DNA from: Thiobacillaceae bacterium
GTDB taxonomy: Bacteria; Pseudomonadota; Gammaproteobacteria; Burkholderiales; Thiobacillaceae
NCBI GenBank assembly: GCA_024643305.1
Contig: JAHENE010000024.1
Coordinates: 1 to 14,343, forward strand
DNA length: 14,343 bases
Direction of reading: 5' to 3'
The notes below the pieces were generated by a model. That model was not told the origin of the DNA. It saw only the letters and a list, made by a program, of their open reading frames with translations, and did not search any database. The position numbers were made by a program, and so were the translations under genes. Positions 1-12,313 of this stretch are shown here, one piece after another. Positions within the stretch are counted from its first letter, which is position 1; each line of letters begins with the position of its first letter.

Positions 1-420
1 GCCGTTCCAGCCGCCGTTCACCGGACGTCTCTCGGCATCATGTTTTTCCAGGAAGATGTTGCGGCTGGCCCTGTCCAGCGCTGCATCCAGCCGCTGGTAT
101 TCAAAGCGGGTCAGGAAACCGTCAGCCAGGAACTGGCGCTCCAAATTTCGGATATCGCGCTGCTCATCCATCAACATGCGTAACTCCTGCGGGTTGATGC
201 TTTTTTCGTAAAACCCGTTGAGGATGCGGTCGTGCTGCTTGTCCTGACGTTCGTTGACTTCTTTCATCAGGCGCAGGCTTTCTTGAAACGCAGGGTGGTT
301 GTTAAAAACAGGGCCATTGGAGCCGGCACGGTTATCGTCGCGCTCATGTGCAAAGGCACCGGCGGAAATCGCCATCATGGCGGCCAGACCCAGCGATTGA
401 ATCAGTTTCGTGGTTTTCAT
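1..420 (-). CDS. Small exported helical protein of unknown function (C-terminus cut by window edge)
   Basis: The frame is open from an ATG at 420 down to base 1, giving 140 codons with no stop, so the C-terminus lies outside the window. An AGGAG at 427-431 sits 6 nt before the ATG and fixes the start. The N-terminus is a clear Sec signal: KTTK, a hydrophobic core, then AFA before His25, so the mature protein is probably periplasmic. The mature part is charged and helical. It holds a loose two-fold repeat (residues about 58-90 and 91-122), each unit with an Arg/Gln-rich helix, a turn and a Glu-containing helix. The second turn reads ADGFLTRFE, resembling the back half of an EF-hand loop but lacking its first two acidic ligands. 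No family could be named with confidence. Small exported proteins of this repeat style are, as I recall, often left as hypothetical. The upstream region has two candidate regulator sites, so expression is probably conditional. Confidence 0.85.
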   Translation of the reverse strand, partial: MKTTKLIQSLGLAAMMAISAGAFAHERDDNRAGSNGPVFNNHPAFQESLRLMKEVNERQDKQHDRILNGFYEKSINPQELRMLMDEQRDIRNLERQFLADGFLTRFEYQRLDAALDRASRNIFLEKHDAERRPVNGGWNG

Positions 421-426
421 TTCACA

Positions 427-431
427 CTCCT
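427..431 (-). promoter_or_regulatory. Shine-Dalgarno of the exported-protein gene
   Basis: Read on the minus strand, AGGAG lies 6 nt before the ATG at 420. This is the best-placed ribosome binding site for this frame. Confidence 0.75.
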
Positions 432-444
432 ATCAAATTTTGAT
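432..444. repeat. Perfect 13-bp palindrome just upstream of the ribosome binding site
   Basis: ATCAAATTTTGAT is a perfect dyad (6-1-6) adjoining the AGGAG of the 1-420 gene. It contains the best-placed candidate -10 (CAAAAT on the minus strand, 437-442) for a promoter activated from the FNR-type box at 466-479. It could also be an operator or simply an AT-rich promoter element. Function is not known. Confidence 0.4.
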
Positions 445-465
445 CTTGTGCCACTGGAATCAGTT

Positions 466-479
466 TTGATTCAAATCAA
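466..479. promoter_or_regulatory. Perfect FNR/ANR-type binding site
   Basis: TTGATTCAAATCAA matches the established FNR consensus TTGAT-N4-ATCAA at all ten defined positions. Its centre (472.5) lies about 33 bp upstream of the centre of CAAAAT (437-442, minus strand). That fits the class II geometry, with the site at about -41.5 and transcription starting near 430-431. The resulting leader would be only about 10 nt and would begin at the Shine-Dalgarno. The site probably serves the 1-420 gene, the only gene start nearby. Activation by oxygen limitation is inferred. Confidence 0.65.
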
Positions 480-506
480 CAGCGCACGATTGCACTTTAT
501 GGGCGA

Positions 507-535
507 GATGTATGCGGAGTGTTTGGCGGGGGTAA
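507..535 (-). promoter_or_regulatory. Weak sigma70-like promoter overlapping the direct repeats
   Basis: On the minus strand, TTACCC (530-535) and TACATC (507-512) are separated by 17 bp. Both hexamers are poor matches, as expected for an activator-dependent promoter. The third direct repeat (531-535) falls on the -35. If used, transcription would start near 500, upstream of the FNR-type box, which would then sit inside the leader. Tentative. Confidence 0.25.
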
Positions 536-555
536 CCGTCTGTAAGCAGTTGTAA
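531..555. promoter_or_regulatory. Three direct repeats at exact 10-bp spacing (response-regulator-like operator)
   Basis: On the minus strand TTACA, TTACA and TTACC recur exactly every 10 bp (551-555, 541-545, 531-535). A more degenerate fourth copy (TACA, 562-565) touches the antiporter stop codon. Tandem half-sites one helical turn apart are typical of OmpR/PhoB-family winged-helix response regulators. The array lies about 110 bp upstream of the 1-420 gene. Which regulator binds cannot be told from here. Confidence 0.45.
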
Positions 556-565
556 CCGGCTTGTA

Positions 566-2368
566 TCAGGCTGCGGCAGGGCTGGGCTGTTCGGTTTTAG
601 GGTTGACCAAACTGATCACGGTTTGCCCCGGCTGTGGGTTTGGTTGCGCATCCGGACTGAAAATGCGGAGATTGCCGTCTGCGGTAATCAGGAACAGGGG
701 AATGATGTTTCCCTTGTAGTGTGTTTTAAGCGCATCGAAAACGAAATTCTCGCTCAGCCGGGTTTTCTTGATTGCCCAGTCACCCAGGAAACGCTGAGTA
801 AGCAGCATGTGGTTGATGTCTTCGCCGAATAGAAGACGTCCGCGCAAATGCGGCGAGGTTTCGTCAGGCAACAATTTTTCTTCCGGGGCCAACTGGAATA
901 TCTGGTTGCGCCCGAACACCGAGGCAAAATGCAGGGCCGCCAGCGCATTGGTGTCATCGTTGCTGGTCATGGCGAGCAGGCGGCCAATTCCCCCAAGACT
1001 GACCTGTTCCAGCACCGATTCCGAAAACACGCTGGCATAAACAGCGGGCATGCCTTCCATACGCGCGGCCAGCACATTGTGTAGGGAATTGTCGACCAGC
1101 ATGACCGGGTAGCCCTCGTCTTGTATCGCCTTGGCAATGCGGCGCACCCAGAAACGACCGCCCAGGAAGAGGATGCCATCGGCTTCGGCTTGGGTAAGTC
1201 CTAAACGCTTGGCCAGCGGACCAGACGTGAGGCCATAGACCACGACGGTGCCGATGATGACCAGGAAGGTCGCCGCAACCAGTTTTTCCGCGCCCGGGTA
1301 ACCAAGTTCCTGCAGCCGCAACGCAAAAACGGAAGACACCGCTGCGGCAACAATGCCGCGTGGTGCCATCCACGACAGGAAGATCTTTTCCGGCAACGCC
1401 AGTTTCGTGCCAATCGTTGCGGCAAAAACCGAGGCAGGGCGGATGACAAACAGCAAGGCCAGCAAAAACGGAATGCTGACAAAGCCGACGCTGGCCAGAT
1501 CACTCGGGCGCAGGTTGGCGGCCAGCAGGATGAACACCGTGGCAATCAGCATCACGCGCAGGTTTTCCTTGAACTCGATTATGTGGTGCACGCTCACCAT
1601 CTTTTGATTGGCCATGGCAAAGCCCATCACGGTCACTGCAAGCAGGCCGGACTCGTGCTCGAGCAGGTTGGAAGCCGTGTAAACCGCAACCACCAGCATG
1701 AGCGTGACCGGGTTCTGCAGAAAATCCGGCACCCAGTCCTTTTTCAGGAACAGCACCATGAGCAGGGCGCCCAGCCCGCCGGCCACGCTGCCTATCAGGA
1801 TGGTGCCGAGAAGGGACAGGGCGACATCGGTCCAACTGTCTGCGGCCAGCGCGATAACCTGGAAAACCAGCACCGCCAGCACGGCGCCGATAGGGTCGAT
1901 CACGATGCTTTCCCATTTCAGCGTCGGTCCGGAAATTCCGGCGGGGCGGATATGGCGCAGCATGGGCGTGATCACCGTGGGACCGGTGACGATGAGGATG
2001 GCTCCCAGTAGCGTGGCCAGCGGCCAGTCGAAATCCAGAATCCAGTGCGCGGCCAAAGTGCTCAACAGCCAGGTGGTCAGTGCGCCGATGGTCAGCAAGC
2101 GCGTCATCACACCGCCAACGGTGCGCAGTTCCTTGACCGAAAGGCTCAATCCGCCCTCGAACAGGATGACCGCCACCGACAGCGAGACAAAGGGATAAAG
2201 CAGATTGCCGAAAAGCGCTTCCGGCTGGATGAAACCAGTCACCGGTCCGGCGACGATGCCGAATACCAGCAAGAGCAGAATCGAAGGCAGTCGCAAGCGC
2301 CAGCCCAGCCACTGGGCAGAAATGCCCAGCACGGCTACAGCGCTCAAGCTCAGCAGAAAATGCTCCAT
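566..2368 (-). CDS. CPA1-family cation:proton antiporter with C-terminal TrkA/RCK-like domain
   Basis: This 600-residue inner-membrane protein probably exchanges Na+ or K+ for H+. Residues 1 to about 390 are a run of some 12-13 hydrophobic segments with NhaP/CPA1 hallmarks: LFEGGLSL, TGPTVITPML, the ion-site motif ESIVIDPIGA (Glu153, Asp158) and WMAPRGIVAAAVS near the end. Residues about 395-600 are cytosolic and resemble a TrkA-N nucleotide-binding fold followed by a TrkA-C-like segment. The acidic residue after the second strand (MLVDNS) is kept, but the glycine-rich loop is degenerate (LGGRFWV, Gly403-Gly404). I chose the ATG at 2368 because AAGGTGG precedes it by 5 nt. An in-frame ATG 36 nt upstream (2404) lacks such a site and would add 12 non-hydrophobic residues. 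The gene is divergent from the kinase. No terminator is visible between it and the 1-420 gene on the same strand. The family is certain; the ion is not. Confidence 0.9.
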   Translation of the reverse strand: MEHFLLSLSAVAVLGISAQWLGWRLRLPSILLLLVFGIVAGPVTGFIQPEALFGNLLYPFVSLSVAVILFEGGLSLSVKELRTVGGVMTRLLTIGALTTWLLSTLAAHWILDFDWPLATLLGAILIVTGPTVITPMLRHIRPAGISGPTLKWESIVIDPIGAVLAVLVFQVIALAADSWTDVALSLLGTILIGSVAGGLGALLMVLFLKKDWVPDFLQNPVTLMLVVAVYTASNLLEHESGLLAVTVMGFAMANQKMVSVHHIIEFKENLRVMLIATVFILLAANLRPSDLASVGFVSIPFLLALLFVIRPASVFAATIGTKLALPEKIFLSWMAPRGIVAAAVSSVFALRLQELGYPGAEKLVAATFLVIIGTVVVYGLTSGPLAKRLGLTQAEADGILFLGGRFWVRRIAKAIQDEGYPVMLVDNSLHNVLAARMEGMPAVYASVFSESVLEQVSLGGIGRLLAMTSNDDTNALAALHFASVFGRNQIFQLAPEEKLLPDETSPHLRGRLLFGEDINHMLLTQRFLGDWAIKKTRLSENFVFDALKTHYKGNIIPLFLITADGNLRIFSPDAQPNPQPGQTVISLVNPKTEQPSPAAA

Positions 2369-2448
2369 GGCCGCCACCTTAGCAGGCGGCAGTAAGTGGG
2401 GCAATCAAAGGGTATTCGACTAATCGGAATGAGAGCGGACGCTTAGTA

Positions 2449-2477
2449 TTAATACGTATATTGGAATAAGCGGTAAA
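2449..2477 (-). promoter_or_regulatory. Candidate promoter of the antiporter gene
   Basis: On the minus strand TTTACC (2472-2477) and TATTAA (2449-2454) are separated by 17 bp, each matching the sigma70 consensus at four of six positions. The -35 hexamer is one arm of the dyad at 2472-2486, so a protein bound there would directly affect this promoter. Moderate to low certainty. Confidence 0.35.
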
Positions 2478-2486
2478 GCATTTACC
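2472..2486. promoter_or_regulatory. Perfect inverted repeat GGTAAA-GCA-TTTACC, candidate operator
   Basis: This is a perfect 6-3-6 dyad about 104 bp upstream of the antiporter ATG, overlapping the candidate -35. The size suits a dimeric helix-turn-helix regulator. The regulator is unknown. Confidence 0.4.
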
Positions 2487-2586
2487 CTGACTGCGGCCAT
2501 AAAGATCCAACCTTATCTAATGTTGACAGGGATTAATGCCGTAATTCTTGATAAGAATACTCGGGTATTGTTGGGGGTATTTTTCT

Positions 2587-2618
2587 CCGATCAATGTCTA
2601 TTGAGCAGCATTGATCGG
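2587..2618. repeat. Perfect 10-bp stem with 12-nt loop upstream of the kinase gene
   Basis: CCGATCAATG (2587-2596) and CATTGATCGG (2609-2618) are exact reverse complements around a 12-nt loop. Further C-G and wobble pairs are possible outside. Neither strand has a T-run following the stem, so it does not look like an intrinsic terminator. It lies about 117 bp upstream of the kinase ATG and may be an operator or an mRNA leader structure. Confidence 0.5.
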
Positions 2619-2722
2619 GGGCTTTGCATAATGCGTTACGTTTTCTTTTAAGCCCGGTTAGTGCATGCAGGCTGATTGGCCGGGATGTGTTTTGGCGACA
2701 GACCATACGAAAAAAGCCATTG

Positions 2723-2727
2723 AAGGG
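2723..2727 (+). promoter_or_regulatory. Shine-Dalgarno that decides the kinase start
   Basis: AAGGG is 8 nt before the ATG at 2736 but only 2 nt before the earlier in-frame ATG at 2730. Spacing favours 2736 as the real start. Confidence 0.6.
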
Positions 2728-2735
2728 TAATGAAA

Positions 2736-5700
2736 ATGAACGGCAGCGCATCGCGCGATGTCCTTGGCGCGGATAGATTTCCGTCCCTTGCTGATGCGCA
2801 GATAAAACGCAGTACTTATACGGCGGTTTTGCTCACGCTTCTTTTACCGCCAGCCTTGGGTTCCACGCTGGCAGCGCTGATCGGCTTCTATCCTTTTCCA
2901 GAGATCTACCTGATCTTTACTTCCTACACCGGGGCTTATGTTGCGGCAGCGGTGGTCATTGCGCTGCGGTTGACACCCAAAGCGACCAGTTTTGTTACAA
3001 GCCTTGTCACCTTGGACAGGGAAGCCGCGCAAGCCAAAACAAAGCGGGTTTTTGCGCGTCTGCCATGGGCGCTGTTCGGTTTCATAACACTTTATACAAT
3101 CGGCGGCGCGCTTAGCGCGGATCTCGCGCTTGAGGACATGGGTTACCGCAACTACACGTTGCGCGACCATCTCTACAATCAACTCAGCGTCATCCCTGTC
3201 GTTCTCATCACCTCGCTTCCCATTTTCTTTTATTACGTGGATCAACTGGGGCGTTACTTCGGGCCGCGCGGCATCACTGTTACGGCAGTACCTCTCTGGA
3301 CAAAACTAATGATGCTCGGTCTTGTGGTGCCGTTGCTGATCGACAGCGTCCTTATCGGTTACTACATCAACCGCACCGGTTTTTTTGAATGGGAAATGCT
3401 TGCACTGTGGTTTTCCCTGCTGATGCTGGCCGCGGGCGGCACATGGCTTGCCTGGCGGAGTTTGAGCCAAGGCATTGCTCCACTGCAGTCATTTATCACA
3501 TCGAATAGTTCAGAAATCACGGCACGAGCGCGTGCCATCCTGACGCCGAAGTCGCTCGACGAATTTGGCGTCATCACCTCCCGCCTGTCTGAACTGCTCG
3601 CCTCACAAAAACTGCTCTCCGGCACGCTGGAGCGTACACGTGCTATTGCGGATTCCATTATTGATGCTGCTGGAGCTCTCGTGGTTGTTCTCGACAGGGA
3701 AGGACGCTTCGTGCGCTTCAATAAAGAAGCCGAAAATTTAAGCGGCTATAGCGCTGAGGAAATGATAGGCAAATTTCCGTGGGAAACAGTGCTGGATAAG
3801 CAAGAGGCCGCGTCTGTTAAAAATCACAAGATCGATTCGATGTTGGCTAATTCAAAGCCTGATGGAGGCAAGTACGCGAACCATTGGGTGTCAAAAGATG
3901 GACACAAATATCTCATTGAATGGTCCGGCACTCAGTTGAAAGATACAGAGGGCAATCCGGAGTTTTTGGTTTACGTCGGTAACGATGTAACTGGTCGCCA
4001 ACAAATGGAAAGCGAACTGCACGCCTTCGGGGACCGTTTGAATGAGGCGCAGCACTTGGCAAAATTGGGTAGCTGGGAACTTGATCTTGTGAACAATCGA
4101 CTCGTCTGGTCCGACGAAATCTTCCGCATATTCGAGTTGGACAAGGACAAGTTTGACGCTTCTTACGAAGCCTTCATAAACGCCATCTACCCGGATGACC
4201 GCGCCATGGTCGACAAGGCATACACAGATTCCCTGGTGAGCCGCGAGCCTTATGAGATCGTACATCGCCTGCAAATGAGTGACGGCCGTATTAAGTACGT
4301 GCGCGAAACATGCGAGACTTTTTTTGATGATGACGGCAAGCCTTTGCGGTCTGCGGGCACGGTGCAGGACATCAGCGAGTTGCATAAAGCAGAAATGGAA
4401 CTACGAGAACACCGTGAGCGCCTTGAGGAACTTGTACACAAGCGTACCGAACAGCTTGCGGAAAATGCACGGTTGTTACGCCACGCCCAGGAGATTGCCC
4501 GGCTCGGCCATTGGCAGGCCAACCTCCATACCGGCGCATTGGAATGGTCAGATGAGATATATCGCATCTTCGGCCGTGTGCGCGCTGATTATTCACCTAG
4601 CATTTCCAACTTCTATGCCTGCGTACATCCGGAAGATGTGGCGCTGGTGAAGGAATCGGAGCAGCATGCTTTTGTAATAGATGGCCGTCACAGCGTTGAT
4701 CACCGTATCTTACGTCCCGATGGTGAAATACGCTGGGTGCACGAGGAGGCGCAGTTGACGCGCGATGCGCACGGCGAACCCTGGATTCTGACCGGCACCG
4801 TGCAGGACATCACCGAGCGCAAAAAGGCCGAGGAAACCGTCATCGCTGCCAGGGACGAAGCCGAGCGCGCCAATCGGGCAAAGTCAGAATTCCTGTCGCG
4901 CATGTCGCACGAACTGCGCACACCACTTAATGCCATTCTCGGCTTTGGCCAGTTGTTGGAAGGCGACAAAAATCTGACCCCGAACCAGACCGAAGGCGTG
5001 CACGAGATCGTACATGCCGGGCGCCACCTGCTCGAAATGATCAACGAAATCCTGGATCTCAGCCGCATCGAAGCCGGGCGTGTTGATCTCTCCCTCGAAG
5101 CGGTTGAACTGGGTCCGTTGATCAATGAATGCATGTCCATGGTAAAACCCATCGCAAGCCAACGCCGGATAACCCTGGAAGCGGCTACCAATGCCTGCGG
5201 TCACCATGCAGTCATGGCTGACCGCGTGCGTCTGCGCCAGATCCTCATCAACCTGCTGTCGAATGCGGTCAAATACAACCATGATGCCGGGCAGGTCTTC
5301 ATCGACTGCAAGGAAACCACCGAGGGCGGTATTCGTCTCTCAGTAAGGGACACTGGCCAGGGCATCCAGCCTGAATCCGTAACGCGCCTGTTTCGCCCCT
5401 TCGAACGCCTGGAATCCCCTTACGCCGGCATTGAAGGAACCGGCATTGGCCTTGCCCTGGCCAAACGCCTCACTGAGGCCATGGATGGCAGGATCGGTGT
5501 GGACAGCCAGCCTGGCGTGGGCAGCACCTTTTGGGTTGACCTGCCCGCTGCCGAATCAAGCGCCGAACATGCTGCTGTACAGGGTGTTGTGGAAACCGGC
5601 GCAGAAACCGAGCACAATCATTCCGGCGCCATCCTCTACATCGAAGACAATCCCGCCAATGTCCGGCTCATGCAGAGCATCATCGAAGTGAGCGGCAACC

Positions 5701-6026
5701 TGAAAATGGCCGAGGCCATGACAGCCGAGATTGGCCTGGCTATGGCCAAGATTGCTAGGCCAAGACTCATTCTCATGGATATCAACCTGCCCGGCATGAA
5801 CGGCTATGAAGCCCTGCGGCAATTGCGCGCCGACCCCGCCACCCGCCACATTCCCGTCATTGCGATCACCGCCAACGCCATGAAGCACGAACGCGAGCGC
5901 GGACTGGCGGAAGGCTTTGACGACTATGTGACTAAGCCGCTCGACGTACCTTACCTGAGCAAGCGCATACGCGAGCTTCTAGATGGATATTCCGATACAG
6001 GGGGAAATCCGGCAGGCCAGGCATAG
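2736..6026 (+). CDS. Membrane-bound hybrid sensor histidine kinase with three PAS domains and a receiver
   Basis: This 1096-residue inner-membrane kinase presumably autophosphorylates on His and passes phosphate to its own receiver. Residues about 18-248 hold some six hydrophobic segments. A HAMP-like linker follows, with DEFG at 275. Then come PAS1 (about 301-418), PAS2 (about 435-548), a coiled coil, PAS3 (about 586-694) and a second coiled coil. The H-box SRMSHELRTPLN has His725. The HATPase shows Asn843 (SNAVKYN), DTGQGI (Asp872) and GTGIGLALA (901-909). The receiver (about 965-1082) has Glu970/Asp971, phospho-acceptor Asp1015 (LMDINLPGMNG) and Lys1067 (VTKPL), so all catalytic residues are present. 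PAS2 and PAS3 are clearly similar to each other (LG-W, WSDEI-RIF, GTVQDI-E-KAE). Start 2736 is preferred over 2730 on ribosome-site spacing. No response regulator or Hpt gene is adjacent, so its output is unknown. The gene ends convergent with gltD, with a shared terminator. Confidence 0.93.
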   Translation: MNGSASRDVLGADRFPSLADAQIKRSTYTAVLLTLLLPPALGSTLAALIGFYPFPEIYLIFTSYTGAYVAAAVVIALRLTPKATSFVTSLVTLDREAAQAKTKRVFARLPWALFGFITLYTIGGALSADLALEDMGYRNYTLRDHLYNQLSVIPVVLITSLPIFFYYVDQLGRYFGPRGITVTAVPLWTKLMMLGLVVPLLIDSVLIGYYINRTGFFEWEMLALWFSLLMLAAGGTWLAWRSLSQGIAPLQSFITSNSSEITARARAILTPKSLDEFGVITSRLSELLASQKLLSGTLERTRAIADSIIDAAGALVVVLDREGRFVRFNKEAENLSGYSAEEMIGKFPWETVLDKQEAASVKNHKIDSMLANSKPDGGKYANHWVSKDGHKYLIEWSGTQLKDTEGNPEFLVYVGNDVTGRQQMESELHAFGDRLNEAQHLAKLGSWELDLVNNRLVWSDEIFRIFELDKDKFDASYEAFINAIYPDDRAMVDKAYTDSLVSREPYEIVHRLQMSDGRIKYVRETCETFFDDDGKPLRSAGTVQDISELHKAEMELREHRERLEELVHKRTEQLAENARLLRHAQEIARLGHWQANLHTGALEWSDEIYRIFGRVRADYSPSISNFYACVHPEDVALVKESEQHAFVIDGRHSVDHRILRPDGEIRWVHEEAQLTRDAHGEPWILTGTVQDITERKKAEETVIAARDEAERANRAKSEFLSRMSHELRTPLNAILGFGQLLEGDKNLTPNQTEGVHEIVHAGRHLLEMINEILDLSRIEAGRVDLSLEAVELGPLINECMSMVKPIASQRRITLEAATNACGHHAVMADRVRLRQILINLLSNAVKYNHDAGQVFIDCKETTEGGIRLSVRDTGQGIQPESVTRLFRPFERLESPYAGIEGTGIGLALAKRLTEAMDGRIGVDSQPGVGSTFWVDLPAAESSAEHAAVQGVVETGAETEHNHSGAILYIEDNPANVRLMQSIIEVSGNLKMAEAMTAEIGLAMAKIARPRLILMDINLPGMNGYEALRQLRADPATRHIPVIAITANAMKHERERGLAEGFDDYVTKPLDVPYLSKRIRELLDGYSDTGGNPAGQA

Positions 6027-6104
6027 CGGCAAATGGAGACCGTGCTCTGTAAAGCAAAAGGGGTCTGCTCAGCATCGATTAATTCCCCTGACGAAGCACA
6101 AAAC

Positions 6105-6134
6105 AAAAGGGCCTCAAGCGAGGCCCTTTTTTTA
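6105..6134. terminator. Bidirectional intrinsic terminator between kinase and gltD
   Basis: AGGGCCTC and GAGGCCCT form a GC-rich stem around the loop AAGC (6116-6119). It is flanked by AAAA on the left and a seven-T run on the right, so it works as a terminator in both directions. It lies 78 nt past the kinase stop and 17 nt past the gltD stop. Confidence 0.92.
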
Positions 6135-6151
6135 TTTGCAGGAAAGAGCAA

Positions 6152-12072
<5,921 letters not shown>

Positions 12073-12079
12073 AACGTGT

Positions 12080-12109
12080 TCAAAAAAGAAGCACCCGCCG
12101 AAAATGGCG
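12080..12109 (-). promoter_or_regulatory. gltB leader: small hairpin followed by a T-rich tract, no clear Shine-Dalgarno
   Basis: In the gltB transcript, CGCC-ATTTTC-GGCG (12109-12096) forms a short stem that two G-U pairs can extend. After a few bases it is followed by CTTCTTTTTT, and the ATG comes 9 nt after that tract. It resembles a weak attenuator or a translation-control element. The stem is short, so this is tentative. Confidence 0.3.
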
Positions 12110-12120
12110 AAAAGTCTCGC

Positions 12121-12150
12121 ATTTTAACCGCTGGACGCCTTGCCCGGCAA
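12121..12150 (-). promoter_or_regulatory. Sigma70-type promoter of gltBD
   Basis: On the minus strand TTGCCG (12145-12150) and TAAAAT (12121-12126) are separated by 18 bp. The -10 matches five of six consensus bases and the -35 four of six. Transcription should start near 12113, giving a leader of about 40 nt. Confidence 0.65.
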
Positions 12151-12256
12151 TGCGTTCCCCTGCTGTGACAAGGGGTTCAGATTCTTGATGCGTCATGGAC
12201 AACTGGTACAGAGTAAGGATACCGTTCCGATGCGGACCAAATTATCATTCATCGCA

Positions 12257-12262
12257 TATACT
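12257..12262 (+). promoter_or_regulatory. Candidate -10 of the NTF2-like/cupredoxin/sensor cluster
   Basis: TATACT matches five of six -10 bases and lies 51 nt before the ATG at 12314. No good -35 is found at 16-18 bp upstream, so an activator may be needed. A TCTTG-TCTGT-CAAGA dyad (12279-12293) lies downstream, within the presumed leader. Confidence 0.4.
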
Positions 12263-12313
12263 TAAAAAGACTTATCTATCTTGTCTGTCAAGAATCGATT
12301 TTGCTGGGGGAAT

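Larger units (their letters stand above)
2369..2735. other. Divergent intergenic region between antiporter and hybrid kinase
   Basis: These 367 bp contain no convincing gene. They hold two perfect dyads (2472-2486 and 2587-2618), a short AATAC/GTATT dyad at 2556-2569, an isolated perfect TTGACA (2523-2528) without a good -10 at normal spacing, and CATAAT (2627-2632) without a good -35. The region must contain at least two divergent promoters. Its size and dyads suggest regulated transcription. Confidence 0.6.

Noticed and set aside
232..555. 107-codon plus-strand frame across the exported-protein gene and its regulatory region
   Set aside because: It is antisense to a gene with a signal peptide and Shine-Dalgarno and runs through the regulatory sites; the protein shows no features.
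1500..2312. 270-codon minus-strand frame inside the antiporter
   Set aside because: It is a shifted-frame shadow of the antiporter gene, rich in Arg, His, Gly and Ala with no motif.
2523..2528. Perfect TTGACA considered as the kinase -35
   Set aside because: No acceptable -10 lies 16-18 bp downstream, and the kinase ATG is over 200 bp away, so no promoter call is made.
2587..2618. Hairpin considered as an intrinsic terminator
   Set aside because: No T-run follows the stem on either strand; the plus-strand T-run precedes it.
12157..12175. CCCCT-N9-AGGGG dyad upstream of the gltB promoter
   Set aside because: The short 5-bp arms and lack of any other support make chance likely.
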